Source: JBEBSD01 sp040394475
Lineage (GTDB): Bacteria; Bacteroidota; Bacteroidia; Cytophagales; Spirosomataceae
Direction: 5' to 3'
Length of the DNA: 64,000 nt
NCBI GenBank assembly: GCA_040394475.1
Contig: JBEBSD010000020.1
Location: 1-64,000 of the forward strand
Shown here: piece after piece, positions 25,925 through 36,252 of the stretch
Numbering within the stretch: the stretch's first letter is position 1
How the letters are laid out: every line of letters starts with the position of its first letter
Translations under genes and position numbers: made by a program
The notes under the pieces: model-generated
Seen by the model: the letters and a program-made list of their open reading frames with translations, nothing else
Told to the model about the DNA's origin: nothing
The model's database searches: none

Positions 25925-27220
25925 TTATTTTTTCCCCTTATTGATCCAGATATCCAGCCTCGGGGCCTTCCAGTTGTAGGGTTTGCCCAGAATATCCGGC
26001 AACCCGTCACCGTTCAGATCAGCCATTACCGCTTCGTGCATACCGAAGCCTGAGTGGACAGGCATTTCTTCAAAATTGCCCTTTCCGTCTCCCAGCAATA
26101 TCCTCGTTTTGGGCTCGGGATTCTTGCCCAGCTGCATTTCGGCGGTGAAAATATCAAGGTGGCCGTCCCCGTTAAAATCCAGGACACTAATGGAGTGACC
26201 GTCCGTCACTTCTTCAATCAGCACTTTACTTTTCCATACCCCTTTCTGCCACTCATACAGTACCATTGGCGCCACACCGTCGCCCGCCACCAGGACCACC
26301 TCCGGCCTTCCTCCTTCCACAAAGTCCCCGACGGCTGATCGTGTGAAAGGATAGCCGGCATCAATAATATTGGGCAAAAAAGTAGTTCCGTCAATGTGCC
26401 TGAACCATCTTCCGCCTCCCACTATATCCAGCTTACCGTCGCCGTCGATGTCGATTTTGGCCAGTCCTTCGTGTTCGTTGGTCTGCCGCCAACCCGGGTA
26501 ACTGCCGCGCTGTTCCATTTCGCTGTCCTTGCTCCAATGGTAAACAGGGACACACTCCCAGGAGGTCGCCCGTCTTGGATCATCCGGTATTTTTGCAAAA
26601 AACAAGGTTGTCCCGCCCTGGTTCCAGAATACAAGATCCTCTTTGCCGTCGCCGTCAAAATCGCCGAAAAGCTGGTCGTGGTGCTTGCTGGCCCCGGAAT
26701 CTTTAATCAACCGCCGGACCCAGGGCGTTTCCGGCCGGTAATCCGGATAAGGGTTTTCCCACCACCACACCTGGCTGCTCTGACTATCGCCTCCCAATAC
26801 AATGTCCAGGTCGCCATCGCCATCTATATCGTGAAAAGCCGACCCTGCTTCAATCTTCAAGGCTTCTTTTTCAATCACGTAGCGATCCCATCCCCCGGCA
26901 TTCCTGCGGTACCAGACCACCGCCGGCGCCGAGGTTCGTTCGGCAATGATAAAATCATTGTCCCCGTCATTATCCACATCTATAACAATCGTGGCCGTCT
27001 GCTGGCTTCCCTCATTCGGGACTGCCAGGTCTGCTTTCTCCGTCGACAAATGTTCCCACTCATACGCCACTGCGGCTTTTTTCAGACGCGTGCTGTCGTT
27101 CTCCTCCCCCTCACCCCGTACAACCGCCCCCTGACATGAAAAAAACAACACCCCGAACAGGCAGGATATTCCCCACCATACGCTTACTTCCGGACACCTG
27201 GTAATCACTAACATAGACAT
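25925..27220 (-). CDS. FG-GAP/VCBS repeat lipoprotein 1
   Basis: The 431-residue lipoprotein has the lipobox FFSC (Cys29). Its FG-GAP propeller shows calcium-loop repeats: DVDNDGDNDFI, DIDGDGDLDIVLGG, DFDGDGKEDLVF, DIDGDGKLDIVGGG, DFNGDGHLDIF and DLNGDGLPDILG. An alternative ATG two codons in is possible. It shares layout with the FG-GAP protein encoded downstream and probably arose by tandem duplication. Position in the SusCD operon suggests surface binding of the same substrate; no catalytic motif is seen. Confidence 0.88.
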   Translation of the reverse strand: MSMLVITRCPEVSVWWGISCLFGVLFFSCQGAVVRGEGEENDSTRLKKAAVAYEWEHLSTEKADLAVPNEGSQQTATIVIDVDNDGDNDFIIAERTSAPAVVWYRRNAGGWDRYVIEKEALKIEAGSAFHDIDGDGDLDIVLGGDSQSSQVWWWENPYPDYRPETPWVRRLIKDSGASKHHDQLFGDFDGDGKEDLVFWNQGGTTLFFAKIPDDPRRATSWECVPVYHWSKDSEMEQRGSYPGWRQTNEHEGLAKIDIDGDGKLDIVGGGRWFRHIDGTTFLPNIIDAGYPFTRSAVGDFVEGGRPEVVLVAGDGVAPMVLYEWQKGVWKSKVLIEEVTDGHSISVLDFNGDGHLDIFTAEMQLGKNPEPKTRILLGDGKGNFEEMPVHSGFGMHEAVMADLNGDGLPDILGKPYNWKAPRLDIWINKGKK

Positions 27221-27258
27221 GCTATCGTTTAATTTAAATCTGTTCCTGACGCACTCCG

Positions 27259-28530
27259 TTACCGGGCGCTTTTTATGCGGAGCTCCGGTCCCGGCAACAG
27301 CACCTCAATGCCATGATGTTCGGTATCCGATAAAAGCTCGATTTTGTTTTCTCCTGCTTTTATCCAGGAAGGGTCGATTTCAAAAATCCGGTAAATCACA
27401 TCATGTGCGTGCTTGCCGCCGGCAAGCGGCAACGCATTCCCGTTCAGCTTGAAATGCTCTTTTACATTTCCTTCGCCGCCGTCCCAGATAAGCACGTGCA
27501 ATTCGGCCTTTTCAATCTTTTCCGGTACGACATCGGCTACTATTGTGCACGTATTCAGCTTTCCTGCCCGCGACCAGAAAGGCACCGGGATGTCGTAAGA
27601 GCGAAACCGGTCTACCCGGGATTCTGCCCGTACAGGTATTGTTATCCCTTCCGTCACTGCCGTCACATACGAAATATCCGTATTGTTTTTGAAACTGACT
27701 TCCGCTTTCACCTTTACATTATTCTGGGGGGCCAGCATGGCTATATCCCATTCAACGTTGAAAGGCGGCGTACGGCTTTCACCCAGGACGTGCTGCGGGA
27801 TTTTCTTTTTGGTATACCCGTGCCAATCCCTTTCAAGCCCGTTCCCGTTGTCATCAAAGGCTTCGTAGTACCCGAAATACGTTACTTTTTCTATTGCTGA
27901 CGCATCCCGTCCCGAAATCGCCAGCTGCAGGGAAATGGCATCGGCCGACAACGGACGGGAAGAAACGGTTGCTTCAAACCCCTGCAAACCCGTTGTTTTC
28001 AGCTCGGGGTGACCGTCCTTCAAACCCAGGAGCAGGCACGCATTGTCGATCAGGAAATGCCCCCAGAAAGAAGCCCCCTGTTCACAGGAGAACTGAAAAA
28101 CATTATACCCGTTTACCAAATCGGTGATCTTCAGCGGTATCAGCGGATAATGGTAGGTACAGTGCCCTTCGGCAGTCCCTACCTCCGGAAGCTCATACGT
28201 ATTCCGGCCATTGACACTTACCTTTTTCTGTTGGGTATGCGGGTGCCCGCCCCATACTTCCAGGTACAGGGCAGCGCTTTCTATCTGATCCAATGCTTCT
28301 TCCGCAAGCACCTGGATCATCCCGTTGCCCCTTACCTCTACTCTTTTCCCAAATACAGGGTGCAGCCCTATTTCCGGGGCATTTATACGAATGGTATGGT
28401 TAAAATTGGGATTTCCCTGCGCTATACCATTCTCATACCAATAGCGTTTGACAAACTGTCCGGCCTCCTGGGCGCTCAATGGCTGGTGCATCAACAACCA
28501 CATGACCAGGCCCGTGAATACTTTTTTCAT
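27259..28530 (-). CDS. Secreted protein of unknown function in the SusCD operon
   Basis: I do not recognise the family. The 423-residue product has a signal peptide (1-20, ending PLSA) and no lipobox. The body looks like two or three beta-sandwich modules: ESAALYLEVWGGHPHTQQK and EKAELHVLIWDGGEGNVKE share the pattern of a strand followed by an aromatic and a Gly-rich loop, as in carbohydrate-binding modules. The C-terminus (AGENKIELLSDTEHHGIEVL) is also strand-rich. It starts 5 bp after the susD stop, so it is translated from the same message, and may be an accessory binding or processing protein. Confidence 0.78.
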   Translation of the reverse strand: MKKVFTGLVMWLLMHQPLSAQEAGQFVKRYWYENGIAQGNPNFNHTIRINAPEIGLHPVFGKRVEVRGNGMIQVLAEEALDQIESAALYLEVWGGHPHTQQKKVSVNGRNTYELPEVGTAEGHCTYHYPLIPLKITDLVNGYNVFQFSCEQGASFWGHFLIDNACLLLGLKDGHPELKTTGLQGFEATVSSRPLSADAISLQLAISGRDASAIEKVTYFGYYEAFDDNGNGLERDWHGYTKKKIPQHVLGESRTPPFNVEWDIAMLAPQNNVKVKAEVSFKNNTDISYVTAVTEGITIPVRAESRVDRFRSYDIPVPFWSRAGKLNTCTIVADVVPEKIEKAELHVLIWDGGEGNVKEHFKLNGNALPLAGGKHAHDVIYRIFEIDPSWIKAGENKIELLSDTEHHGIEVLLPGPELRIKSAR

Positions 28531-28535
28531 ACTTT

Positions 28536-30086
28536 TTATTTGTAATAAGGATTTTGTTCCAGACTTCTATTCTCCTGCAGCTCCAGCCTGTGGACCGGCA
28601 TGTACCAGCTCATGGGGTCCTGAATGACATTCACTCCCGGGACATTCTTGTCAATGGCGCCGAACTGTCCGTGTTCCTTTTCATACAGGTCCGATGCCAT
28701 GACCCGCCCGATCAGCACTTCCGGCCGGCCATGCCGTGCAATCCGCATCAGGTCGAACCAGCGATGCCCCTCAAATGCCAGCTCAAGCCGCCGCTCGTGA
28801 AGGATGGCATCTTCCACCTGTTCCATCGTAGCCGATGCCGTAAGCACCTCGTTGGAACCCGTTACAGTCGCGCCCGGAAGTCCTACCCGGGCCCTTATCT
28901 GATTGAGCAGGGTAATTGCCGCCTGCCTTTGACCCAGCCTGTTCAGCGCCTCTGCCCGCATCAGGATTACATCCGGCAGGCGGGACACGATGAAATTACC
29001 GTCGGAGACGTTCCCCTGTGCCGGCCGGAGCGGAACGAGGTCGACGGTGGGATACGTGCTCCTGTCGTCGGGTACCATCATTTCATACTTGAATATTTTA
29101 GGATAAAACGATTCCCGGTAAGAGCGGCCCACCCCTCTGACATGATCGCCTTCGGCGACCCACAGCTCAAGTGTTTCCTGTGAAGGGCTCACCAGGTAGG
29201 CGCCTCCGGCCAGTCCGTTGGTAAGCCAGTACAACCGGTTGGTCTCCTGCCGGCCCAGGTCGAACTGAAATTCAAAAATACTTTCGGAGGAATTCTGGTT
29301 TCCGGCGAATATGGAAAACCAGGTAGTGCCGGGCACGAGTGAATAGTTCGTGTTTCCGATCACCAGCTGCGCATAGTCCGCTGCCTCCTGATAATTGCCT
29401 GACCATAAATACACACTGGCCAACAACGCCTGGGCGGCGGCCCTGGTCGCACGTCCCTTGGTGTGGGTAACCCCACCCGGATACGTGACAGGAAGGTAGT
29501 CATTGTCCAGCACCAGCTTAAGATCGGCCACGATCTGGTCCAGCACCTCCTGATGGGCGCTCTGGGGCAGCTGGAAATCTGCCGTCCCGCTCATGGAGGG
29601 CTCGGTGACCAGCGGCACATCTCCCCAGGTCCTGGCCAGGTAAAAATACGTCAGCGCCCTCAGGTAAAGCGCTTCCCCCACTGTATTGTTGCTCTCGGCC
29701 CGGGTAAATTCAGGATCTCTTTCCATAATCGGCGGAACCAGCCTGATTACACCATTGATACGGTTAAGTGCAGTATAAAATTCACCCCACCGGCACCAGG
29801 TATTTTCAGGTGTGATGGTCTGGTTATACAACAGGTGTATGTCCTGCCCACGCGACCCGTACGTACCTTTTACATTATCCGACCGCAATTCACCGTAAAT
29901 AAGCATGTCCTCAACAAGTTGCTGCATCCCGTCATACGCGCCCATCAGCGCTGAATTTGCATCGCTTCTGGTTGCAAAAAAAGTCCCCTGGGAAAGCGCG
30001 CTGATCGGCTCCTTGTCAATCACATCGCACGACATTGTCATCAGAAGGCCTGTAAATAAAGGGATGTAAAAGCTTTTATTTTTCAT
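28536..30086 (-). CDS. SusD/RagB-family nutrient-binding lipoprotein
   Basis: A surface lipoprotein that caps the SusC channel and binds the incoming oligosaccharide. The signal peptide ends at the lipobox TMSC (Cys20). The N-terminal region (KEPISALSQGTFF, ANSALMGAYDGMQQL) and the C-terminal region (ILHERRLELAFEGHRWFDLMR) are classic SusD signatures, the latter found in nearly all members. Length (516) is normal. It lies 35 bp after susC in the usual order. The ligand cannot be predicted, because the operon holds no recognisable glycoside hydrolase. Confidence 0.95.
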   Translation of the reverse strand: MKNKSFYIPLFTGLLMTMSCDVIDKEPISALSQGTFFATRSDANSALMGAYDGMQQLVEDMLIYGELRSDNVKGTYGSRGQDIHLLYNQTITPENTWCRWGEFYTALNRINGVIRLVPPIMERDPEFTRAESNNTVGEALYLRALTYFYLARTWGDVPLVTEPSMSGTADFQLPQSAHQEVLDQIVADLKLVLDNDYLPVTYPGGVTHTKGRATRAAAQALLASVYLWSGNYQEAADYAQLVIGNTNYSLVPGTTWFSIFAGNQNSSESIFEFQFDLGRQETNRLYWLTNGLAGGAYLVSPSQETLELWVAEGDHVRGVGRSYRESFYPKIFKYEMMVPDDRSTYPTVDLVPLRPAQGNVSDGNFIVSRLPDVILMRAEALNRLGQRQAAITLLNQIRARVGLPGATVTGSNEVLTASATMEQVEDAILHERRLELAFEGHRWFDLMRIARHGRPEVLIGRVMASDLYEKEHGQFGAIDKNVPGVNVIQDPMSWYMPVHRLELQENRSLEQNPYYK

Positions 30087-30121
30087 TTCTCTGTCAGTTT
30101 AATTCATTGAAACAGCGAGCC

Positions 30122-33100
30122 TTAAAATCCTGCGTTCAGCCCGATGGTAACCGTGCGGGGCTGCGGGTAAATGGAATGATCGATCCCTGCCAGCAATGCG
30201 CTGAGATTGGAAGTAAATTCGGGGTCGGTGCCCAGATACTTCGTAAAGGTGATCAGGTTCTGGCCGGTCACGTACAGTCGCAAATTCTTTACTGCCCGGC
30301 TTTTGGGCACGGGTACATTGTACGACAACGAGACGGTTTTAAGGCGCATGTACGATCCATCTTCGACCCACCTGCTGGAATTGGGGCGGGTATTGCCCAT
30401 GGCGTCGCCGCGTACGGCTTTCGGCATGGTCGTGATATCGCCCTGCTTCCGCCACCGGTTGAGGGTGGACCGGAAGTAGTTGCCGACCCCGCTCATGCTT
30501 TCACCGATCCGCCGTGTCTCATTGATCACGTCATTGCCATACTGGTACTGGAAGAACACACTCAGTTGCAGGCCTTTGTACGAAACGGTATTGTTGAAAC
30601 CCCCGTAAAATTTCGGCTGAGCCCTTCCCAATACCTGAAGGTCGGCATCGTTGATGACCCCATCCTTGTTCAGGTCTTCCCAGATCACATCCCCGCCGGT
30701 GAAAACCAGCCCGGTCGGACTGTCACGTCTCAACACGCCTCCGTCACCGCTGAGAGGCCCGCCGGGGTTAAGATACGCCACCTCGCCGGTGCTGGTCAGA
30801 AAGGCATCCGCATCTGTCGGGAAAACCCCTAATGCCCGCCAGCCGTAAAAAGTGCCGATTTCCTCTCCTTTTCTTCCGACACCGGTAAACCCGCGCTGGG
30901 CCACGAAAATATCGTTCCCTTCCGGCAGCCTGAGGATCTTGTTTTTGTTCCTGGCAATGTTGAAGTCGGCAGTCCAGGTAACCTGGCGGTTTTGGATCAC
31001 CTTACCTGACAAAGCGAGCTCTACACCCCGGTTTTCGGTATCACCGATGTTCTGCAGCGTACCGGGGAATCCGGAGATGGAAGGAAGATTCCGCTGCAGC
31101 AGCAGCCCTTTGGTCTTTTTGACATAATATTCAGGGATTATGGTAAGCCTTCCGTTTAAAACCGTCATGTCAAACGCCAGGTTGACCTGGTCAGTGACCT
31201 CCCATGACAGGTCGGGGACCCCTATATTCGACGGCATATAGCCCGGCTGGCCCAGATAATTGGCCCCCGGCACGTACAATGCCCTTGAGGCATAGTTGCC
31301 GATGTTCTGGTTCCCTGTTTTCCCGTAGCTTGCCCGCAGCTTAAGATCTTCGATCCAGTTGCTGTTTTTCATAAACGGTTCCGAAGAGATTCTCCAGAAC
31401 ATGGAGACGGCAGGAAAGACGGCGTATTTGTTGTTTTCCCCGAACCTTGAAGAGCCGTCCCTCCGGACGTTGGCTGAAAGGGAATATTTGTCATCGTAAA
31501 TATAGGAAACCCTGCCAAACAAGGAATTAATGCCCCACTCGTTCACACTTGACGTGGCACTGACAAGCGTAGGGCCCGCATTGAGCGTAGGGATCGTATT
31601 GGAAGGGTGTCCGTGCGTTTCGCCGAATAACCGTTCCACAGAGGATTCCTGCTGGCTGTACCCGGCCACGGCCGACAGCCGATGCTGGCCCTCCCAGTCA
31701 TACTGGTAGGTCAGCAGGTTCTCATTGACCCAGGACAGCTCTTGTATGCGCTGTTCCGAAGCCCTTACAATGCCGTTTGCTTCAAATTTGGGAATGAAGC
31801 GGCTTTCACCCTGTCCGGTATAATCGATGCCTATACTGGTCCGGAAGGTAAGATTTTTGAGGATGTCATATTCGAGAAAGACATTTCCCAGAACTCTGTT
31901 GCTCACCTGGTTGTTGCGTACCTGCTCGGCAATCACCAGGGGATGTTGGGTATACCCCCATATAAACCCGCCATAATAGCCCAGGTCGTTCCCATCGGCA
32001 TCCCTTGCATTAACCGGATGGTAGGAATTTTTTTCATACGCCGCCCTTAAGATGTTGAATTGCCCGGCGCCTTCATCCATCCGGTTACTGTTGGACCGGC
32101 TTACCGTAATGGTGTTTCCGATCCGTGCCCGGGGTGAAAGCTCATAATCGACGTTCACCTGGGCATTCAGCCTGTTGAAGTCTGTTGATAATACGGTCCC
32201 TTTCTGCCCGAAATACCCGATGCTCAGAAAATACCTTGTCCGTTGTTCTCCTCCGCTCAGGGAAACGTTGTAGTTCTGTATCGCGCCGGTCCTGAGCACG
32301 AGGTCCTGCCAGTCGGTATCGTTGTCGAACGAATAATAATACGGTGTTCCGGGAGCGTCGAGGAGGCCGCCGTGAAAGCCGAAATTACCGTTCAGGTTGC
32401 TTTCGACGAGCAGTGTTTTATTCTCCGGGCCACTGAGCAATGGGATTTTCCCGGGTGCTCTCTGAAATCCCAAATAAGAAGTAAACGACAGCTTCGATTG
32501 GCCTTTCGTGCCTCTTTTTGTCGTAATCAGCACCACCCCGTTAGCGGCCCTGGCGCCGTAAATAGCCGCTGCTGCGGCATCCTTCATAATTTCAATAGCG
32601 GCGATATTATCTGGATTGATATCGGCCAGTACATTACTGCCCACATTGGTTTGGACCAGCGGATCGGAAAAGCTCTCAGACCGCATGGGGATTCCGTCTA
32701 CCACGTACAGAGGTTCATTTCCGGCTGTAATGGAAGTGTTCCCCCGCACACTCACCTGGAATCCCGCGCCGGGCGCTCCGGACTGCGACGTAACCCTGAC
32801 CCCCGCGGCCCTGCCTTGTATCAGGGCGTCCGGAGACGGAAGCGGCACATCTTCCACGTCTTTCATCCGTACCGACACAATGGATGACGTGAGGTCCCGC
32901 CGCCTTTGTGCGCCGTAGCCTATCACCACCACCTCGTCCAGGTTCCCGAAATCCGAAACAAGCCGCACATCAATGAGGGATTGCTTGTTCACGTTGATTT
33001 CCTGTCCCTTGTAGCCGATATACGTAAAAACCAGTATATCTTCCGGCGCCGCCTCCACGGTATACCGGCCTGTGTGGTCGGTAATCGTTCCGGTATTGCT

Positions 33101-33262
33101 GTTTTTGAGGATCACGCTTACACCGACCAGGATCCCGCTGCTATCGGCAACCGTACCGGTTATGGTCTTCTTTTCACCCTGGGCTCCTGCATGGGATGCG
33201 ATCAGCCACAACAGACCAAACAGAAGGAAAAATTTGCTTTGGTTTTGAAATTTTGTAGTCAT
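30122..33262 (-). CDS. SusC/RagA-family TonB-dependent transporter
   Basis: The outer-membrane TonB-dependent porin partner of the SusD protein. The chosen start gives 1046 residues. They comprise a signal peptide, a carboxypeptidase-regulatory-like domain (about 30-105; ITGTVADSSGILVGVSVILK), then the SusC signature DEVVVIGYG and a plug domain (ALIQGRAAGVRV, VDGIPM), then a long beta barrel ending in the aromatic residue Phe (GLNAGF). The longer reading from 33316 overlaps the upstream gene and has no signal sequence. There is no STN/FecR domain, so control by an anti-sigma partner is not expected. Confidence 0.96.
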   Translation of the reverse strand: MTTKFQNQSKFFLLFGLLWLIASHAGAQGEKKTITGTVADSSGILVGVSVILKNSNTGTITDHTGRYTVEAAPEDILVFTYIGYKGQEINVNKQSLIDVRLVSDFGNLDEVVVIGYGAQRRRDLTSSIVSVRMKDVEDVPLPSPDALIQGRAAGVRVTSQSGAPGAGFQVSVRGNTSITAGNEPLYVVDGIPMRSESFSDPLVQTNVGSNVLADINPDNIAAIEIMKDAAAAAIYGARAANGVVLITTKRGTKGQSKLSFTSYLGFQRAPGKIPLLSGPENKTLLVESNLNGNFGFHGGLLDAPGTPYYYSFDNDTDWQDLVLRTGAIQNYNVSLSGGEQRTRYFLSIGYFGQKGTVLSTDFNRLNAQVNVDYELSPRARIGNTITVSRSNSNRMDEGAGQFNILRAAYEKNSYHPVNARDADGNDLGYYGGFIWGYTQHPLVIAEQVRNNQVSNRVLGNVFLEYDILKNLTFRTSIGIDYTGQGESRFIPKFEANGIVRASEQRIQELSWVNENLLTYQYDWEGQHRLSAVAGYSQQESSVERLFGETHGHPSNTIPTLNAGPTLVSATSSVNEWGINSLFGRVSYIYDDKYSLSANVRRDGSSRFGENNKYAVFPAVSMFWRISSEPFMKNSNWIEDLKLRASYGKTGNQNIGNYASRALYVPGANYLGQPGYMPSNIGVPDLSWEVTDQVNLAFDMTVLNGRLTIIPEYYVKKTKGLLLQRNLPSISGFPGTLQNIGDTENRGVELALSGKVIQNRQVTWTADFNIARNKNKILRLPEGNDIFVAQRGFTGVGRKGEEIGTFYGWRALGVFPTDADAFLTSTGEVAYLNPGGPLSGDGGVLRRDSPTGLVFTGGDVIWEDLNKDGVINDADLQVLGRAQPKFYGGFNNTVSYKGLQLSVFFQYQYGNDVINETRRIGESMSGVGNYFRSTLNRWRKQGDITTMPKAVRGDAMGNTRPNSSRWVEDGSYMRLKTVSLSYNVPVPKSRAVKNLRLYVTGQNLITFTKYLGTDPEFTSNLSALLAGIDHSIYPQPRTVTIGLNAGF

Positions 33263-33287
33263 GGTAACACCATTTAGAAACTGTTTA

Positions 33288-35150
33288 TCAATAGGCCTTA
33301 GGTAGCAATACCCCATTTATTCTGTGCACGACCCCATTTGTTCCCTGGCGGTCGGGCCTGGTGATACGGGCATCGGCAGACCCTGTATTTCCATCCGTAA
33401 GGAACAGATTCCCCGAAACGACTTTCGACGTCAGGCGCTGTCCGTTCAGCCTCGTCACGATTTCGGCCTGCGGAGAAAGTTCAGAAGAAAACATCCGGTT
33501 GGGGACCAGGTGGTATTTAAGGATGGAGTCCAGGCGCGGGATACTGATATCGGTCAATCCGCCTGGTGCATTTAAATCGCCGTACAGCTTAAAAAATGCT
33601 TCATTGTCCGGTGCAAACACCGATATATTCCCCTGTTCCAGCTCAGAAAGCAACCCAGCCCGCGTCAGGGCGGCCCTGAACTGACTGTATTCAGAACCTT
33701 CCGTAAGCAGCTGGGCAACCGTTTGGACAGGCGGCATCAGTACTTTGTCAATTTTATGCACGATGCCGTTACCCGCTTCCTGGTTGGCGGAAACAAGGGC
33801 TCCGATACCGCCCTGATCGTCCGATACACCCGAATTTTCATATTTCATAAAAGTTCCATGACTGGTCGGCAGAAATCCGGTTGTCCCGGCGATTTCTTCT
33901 GAAGGCACCTTCCTGCCTGTCACGAGATGATAGCGCAGGATCGGCGACAGGAATAAGGGGGTAACCGATGATTGCCCGGGATCAATCCCCGCCCGCACGA
34001 AGGCATCGTTAGTAGGAACAAACGCGGTGAATATTCCTCCGGAAGGAAGATAAGCGCTGACCAGCGAGCTTTTCAATAACGCCGCTGCAAATTTAGACAA
34101 GTCCTTATCCATCAATATCCGGCCCGGCACTGTTTTCAGGCTCGGCGGATAAGTCACCTTGTTCAGCACATGAATCGCCCCGTTGCTCTGGGCTATGTCG
34201 GCGGTCTGTACATCGGCCGGTGCTATGGTTATGGTCTCCTGACCACTCGTAGGGATTGTGCCGCTTGCCGGCTGACTGCCGGCTGCCAGGTGCACGTTGA
34301 GCAGGGTAGTCAGTATATGGTTGTCTACCGGGTCCGACATGTCGAAATCATCCATACTGTCGTAAGGCACCTCCGGATCGTTGAAAAAGGCCTGAAAGGC
34401 GGCATTCGTCGGCGCATAGACCGTTTTGATCGCCGATTCGTTTGCAAGATCCACCACCTGTGTGTAGGACTTGACAAAGACCGTATCGTCGATAATCCCG
34501 TCTCCGTCCCGGTCCACAGAGTTCTCTCCGTCTACCTGGTACCTGGCATAATGCTGCAGCGCCTGGAAGAAGATACTGACGTCCTCCCGTTCCCCGAGGT
34601 AATTGTCGATACTGGGATCGGGAAACATTACCTGGGCGATACCATGGATGACCCCGTTCCGGGCTGCTATGTTTTTCTTTGTCTCAATGAACGGGATACC
34701 ATTGACCGCGTTGCCATCTGTTGCCACCGTAACAAATTTCTTACTCCGGGAAGCATACCGCCATTGCACGTTGCTGCTGAATTTGCTTTGGGCAAAATCA
34801 AATGTAAACATCATCCGTTCCAGTACATGGAAGCCGATCAGCGCGGTCAGCTCTTGTCGGGACATGCTGCTGAAATCGATACCGGCTGCATGAAATGCCT
34901 CGTCGGTAGGTGCAATCACGGTCCACAATCCCGAACGGTTGAGGAAGGCATCCATTTCCGTCAGCTCCAGCGCTTCAACAAAGAGGCTGAACTCGGGATC
35001 TGCCCGCAGCTGGTCCATAATTCTGCCCTCAATTCCGGGCGCCGGTTCGAAATGACTGTAGTCCGGCTGGCACCCGAAGATCAGGAACAGTAAACAAAAG
35101 ACAAGTCTTTCAAAAAACTTATCCCGAAGTAAATTAGCATTCATATGCAT
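33288..35150 (-). CDS. Lipoprotein with four fasciclin (FAS1) domains
   Basis: The 620-residue lipoprotein has the lipobox IFGC (Cys27). Four FAS1 units follow: about 45-170 (FAPT-like phrase VIAPTDEAF), 185-340 (VYAPTNAAF), 345-480 (AFVPTNDAF) and 485-618 (VFAPDNEAF). Each closes with a conserved NG(V/I)(I/V)H motif (NGVIH, NGAIH, NGIVH, NGVVH). FAS1 domains mediate adhesion or polysaccharide and protein contact at the surface. It lies 25 bp upstream of susC and 13 bp after a lipoprotein gene, so it is part of the Sus operon. A second ATG two codons in is also possible. Confidence 0.93.
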   Translation of the reverse strand: MHMNANLLRDKFFERLVFCLLFLIFGCQPDYSHFEPAPGIEGRIMDQLRADPEFSLFVEALELTEMDAFLNRSGLWTVIAPTDEAFHAAGIDFSSMSRQELTALIGFHVLERMMFTFDFAQSKFSSNVQWRYASRSKKFVTVATDGNAVNGIPFIETKKNIAARNGVIHGIAQVMFPDPSIDNYLGEREDVSIFFQALQHYARYQVDGENSVDRDGDGIIDDTVFVKSYTQVVDLANESAIKTVYAPTNAAFQAFFNDPEVPYDSMDDFDMSDPVDNHILTTLLNVHLAAGSQPASGTIPTSGQETITIAPADVQTADIAQSNGAIHVLNKVTYPPSLKTVPGRILMDKDLSKFAAALLKSSLVSAYLPSGGIFTAFVPTNDAFVRAGIDPGQSSVTPLFLSPILRYHLVTGRKVPSEEIAGTTGFLPTSHGTFMKYENSGVSDDQGGIGALVSANQEAGNGIVHKIDKVLMPPVQTVAQLLTEGSEYSQFRAALTRAGLLSELEQGNISVFAPDNEAFFKLYGDLNAPGGLTDISIPRLDSILKYHLVPNRMFSSELSPQAEIVTRLNGQRLTSKVVSGNLFLTDGNTGSADARITRPDRQGTNGVVHRINGVLLPKAY

Positions 35151-35163
35151 TTCAGGTTAATTG

Positions 35164-36024
35164 TTATGGGGTGTTCTTACTTTCGATTTCTTGCTTTATC
35201 CATTCATGGTCATCGGGAGAAACGATCTTGCGGTCTATAAAACCGATTCTGAACACCACTCCCGTCGCTTTCATCAGCGGTACGGCTCCTTTGCCCCGCC
35301 CGAAACCAAAGACGACCATCCCGTCTGCAGCCTCTTTTCCGGCCGCTGTGCTGCCCATGTACGCAAACAGATCGTTCCATTCATCAGGCTGCTCCTGTGC
35401 AATGAAAAGAACCCGCTCTGTTTCCTGATCTCCGAAATACGCCCATTGCCAATTTCCCTCAATACTCTCTCCATGGTTCAATGAAGGCGTTTCCCCCCTC
35501 GGTCCTCCAAGGTCCGTTCCCCAGTATTTGCGGCGGGGATTGAAACTTCCCGCCACAGGACCTTCGTATAAAAACCAGTATGCATGAGCAGGATCTGCTT
35601 TTTCCATCGTAAGACGGACATGATCGTCATAAAACTTCCACGACCATGCCCATTTCCCGCTTTTACTTCTTGTCCGGATCGTACGGGCGTCCACCTTTTC
35701 GCTGATACACTGGTCAAAACCAGGATGCCCGGCTCCTCCATCGTCCGATCGGAAGACGAAATTGGGAAGTCCCCGGAACCCTCCGGCAGCTCCCTCCGGT
35801 ACCGAAGCATCGGCCCTGCCGCGATAAGCCACCCAATCGGTGCCGTCGGCATCGATTATCCGCGACATTCCTCCTCCCGCTTTATCCAGACAGTAGGTAG
35901 CCGTTGCGGTCACGATTTTGAAATGCGGCCTGTCTTCATAGACCGTCTCCTCAATAATGAGGCTGCTGCAGGAAAACAAGCCTGCAAGCGGAAAAATAAC
36001 TAATACTCCTAACCGCGTTTTCAT
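35164..36024 (-). CDS. Lipoprotein, first gene of the SusCD operon
   Basis: The 286-residue lipoprotein has the lipobox LFSC (Cys19). The body opens with a phrase like a mutarotase-type or lyase-type beta sandwich (YCLDKAGGGMSRIIDADGTDWVAY) and continues with Trp-rich strands (KWAWSWKFYDDHVRL, YWFLYEGPVAGSF, VLFIAQEQPDEW). I believe similar proteins recur beside Sus-type loci, but I cannot name the family or an activity. The longer reading from 36162 has no signal peptide and is rejected. It heads the operon and lies about 220 bp downstream of the promoter at 36253-36260. Confidence 0.8.
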   Translation of the reverse strand: MKTRLGVLVIFPLAGLFSCSSLIIEETVYEDRPHFKIVTATATYCLDKAGGGMSRIIDADGTDWVAYRGRADASVPEGAAGGFRGLPNFVFRSDDGGAGHPGFDQCISEKVDARTIRTRSKSGKWAWSWKFYDDHVRLTMEKADPAHAYWFLYEGPVAGSFNPRRKYWGTDLGGPRGETPSLNHGESIEGNWQWAYFGDQETERVLFIAQEQPDEWNDLFAYMGSTAAGKEAADGMVVFGFGRGKGAVPLMKATGVVFRIGFIDRKIVSPDDHEWIKQEIESKNTP

Positions 36025-36252
36025 AAATTGAACTCTATTACCCTCTATTTTTGAACGTTCCTTCCTCCTGATTTTTGCGCAGCGCTTCTTACCGTCTTTT
36101 TTCAAATGATTTCCCGCCGCCTCCCGGTCCGGCGCCCGCCTGACCACTCCCTGTGGCGTCATTTTTTTCTAAATCCCTGACCATCGCATCCGTAACACCG
36201 GGAAATTACAGCTACGCTTCTACAGGGTTTATTTTTCGGTTTATCACTTTGC

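Noticed and set aside
34170..35093. A 307-codon open frame antisense to the FAS1 lipoprotein gene
   Set aside because: No family resemblance, and the opposite frame is a clear four-domain FAS1 protein.
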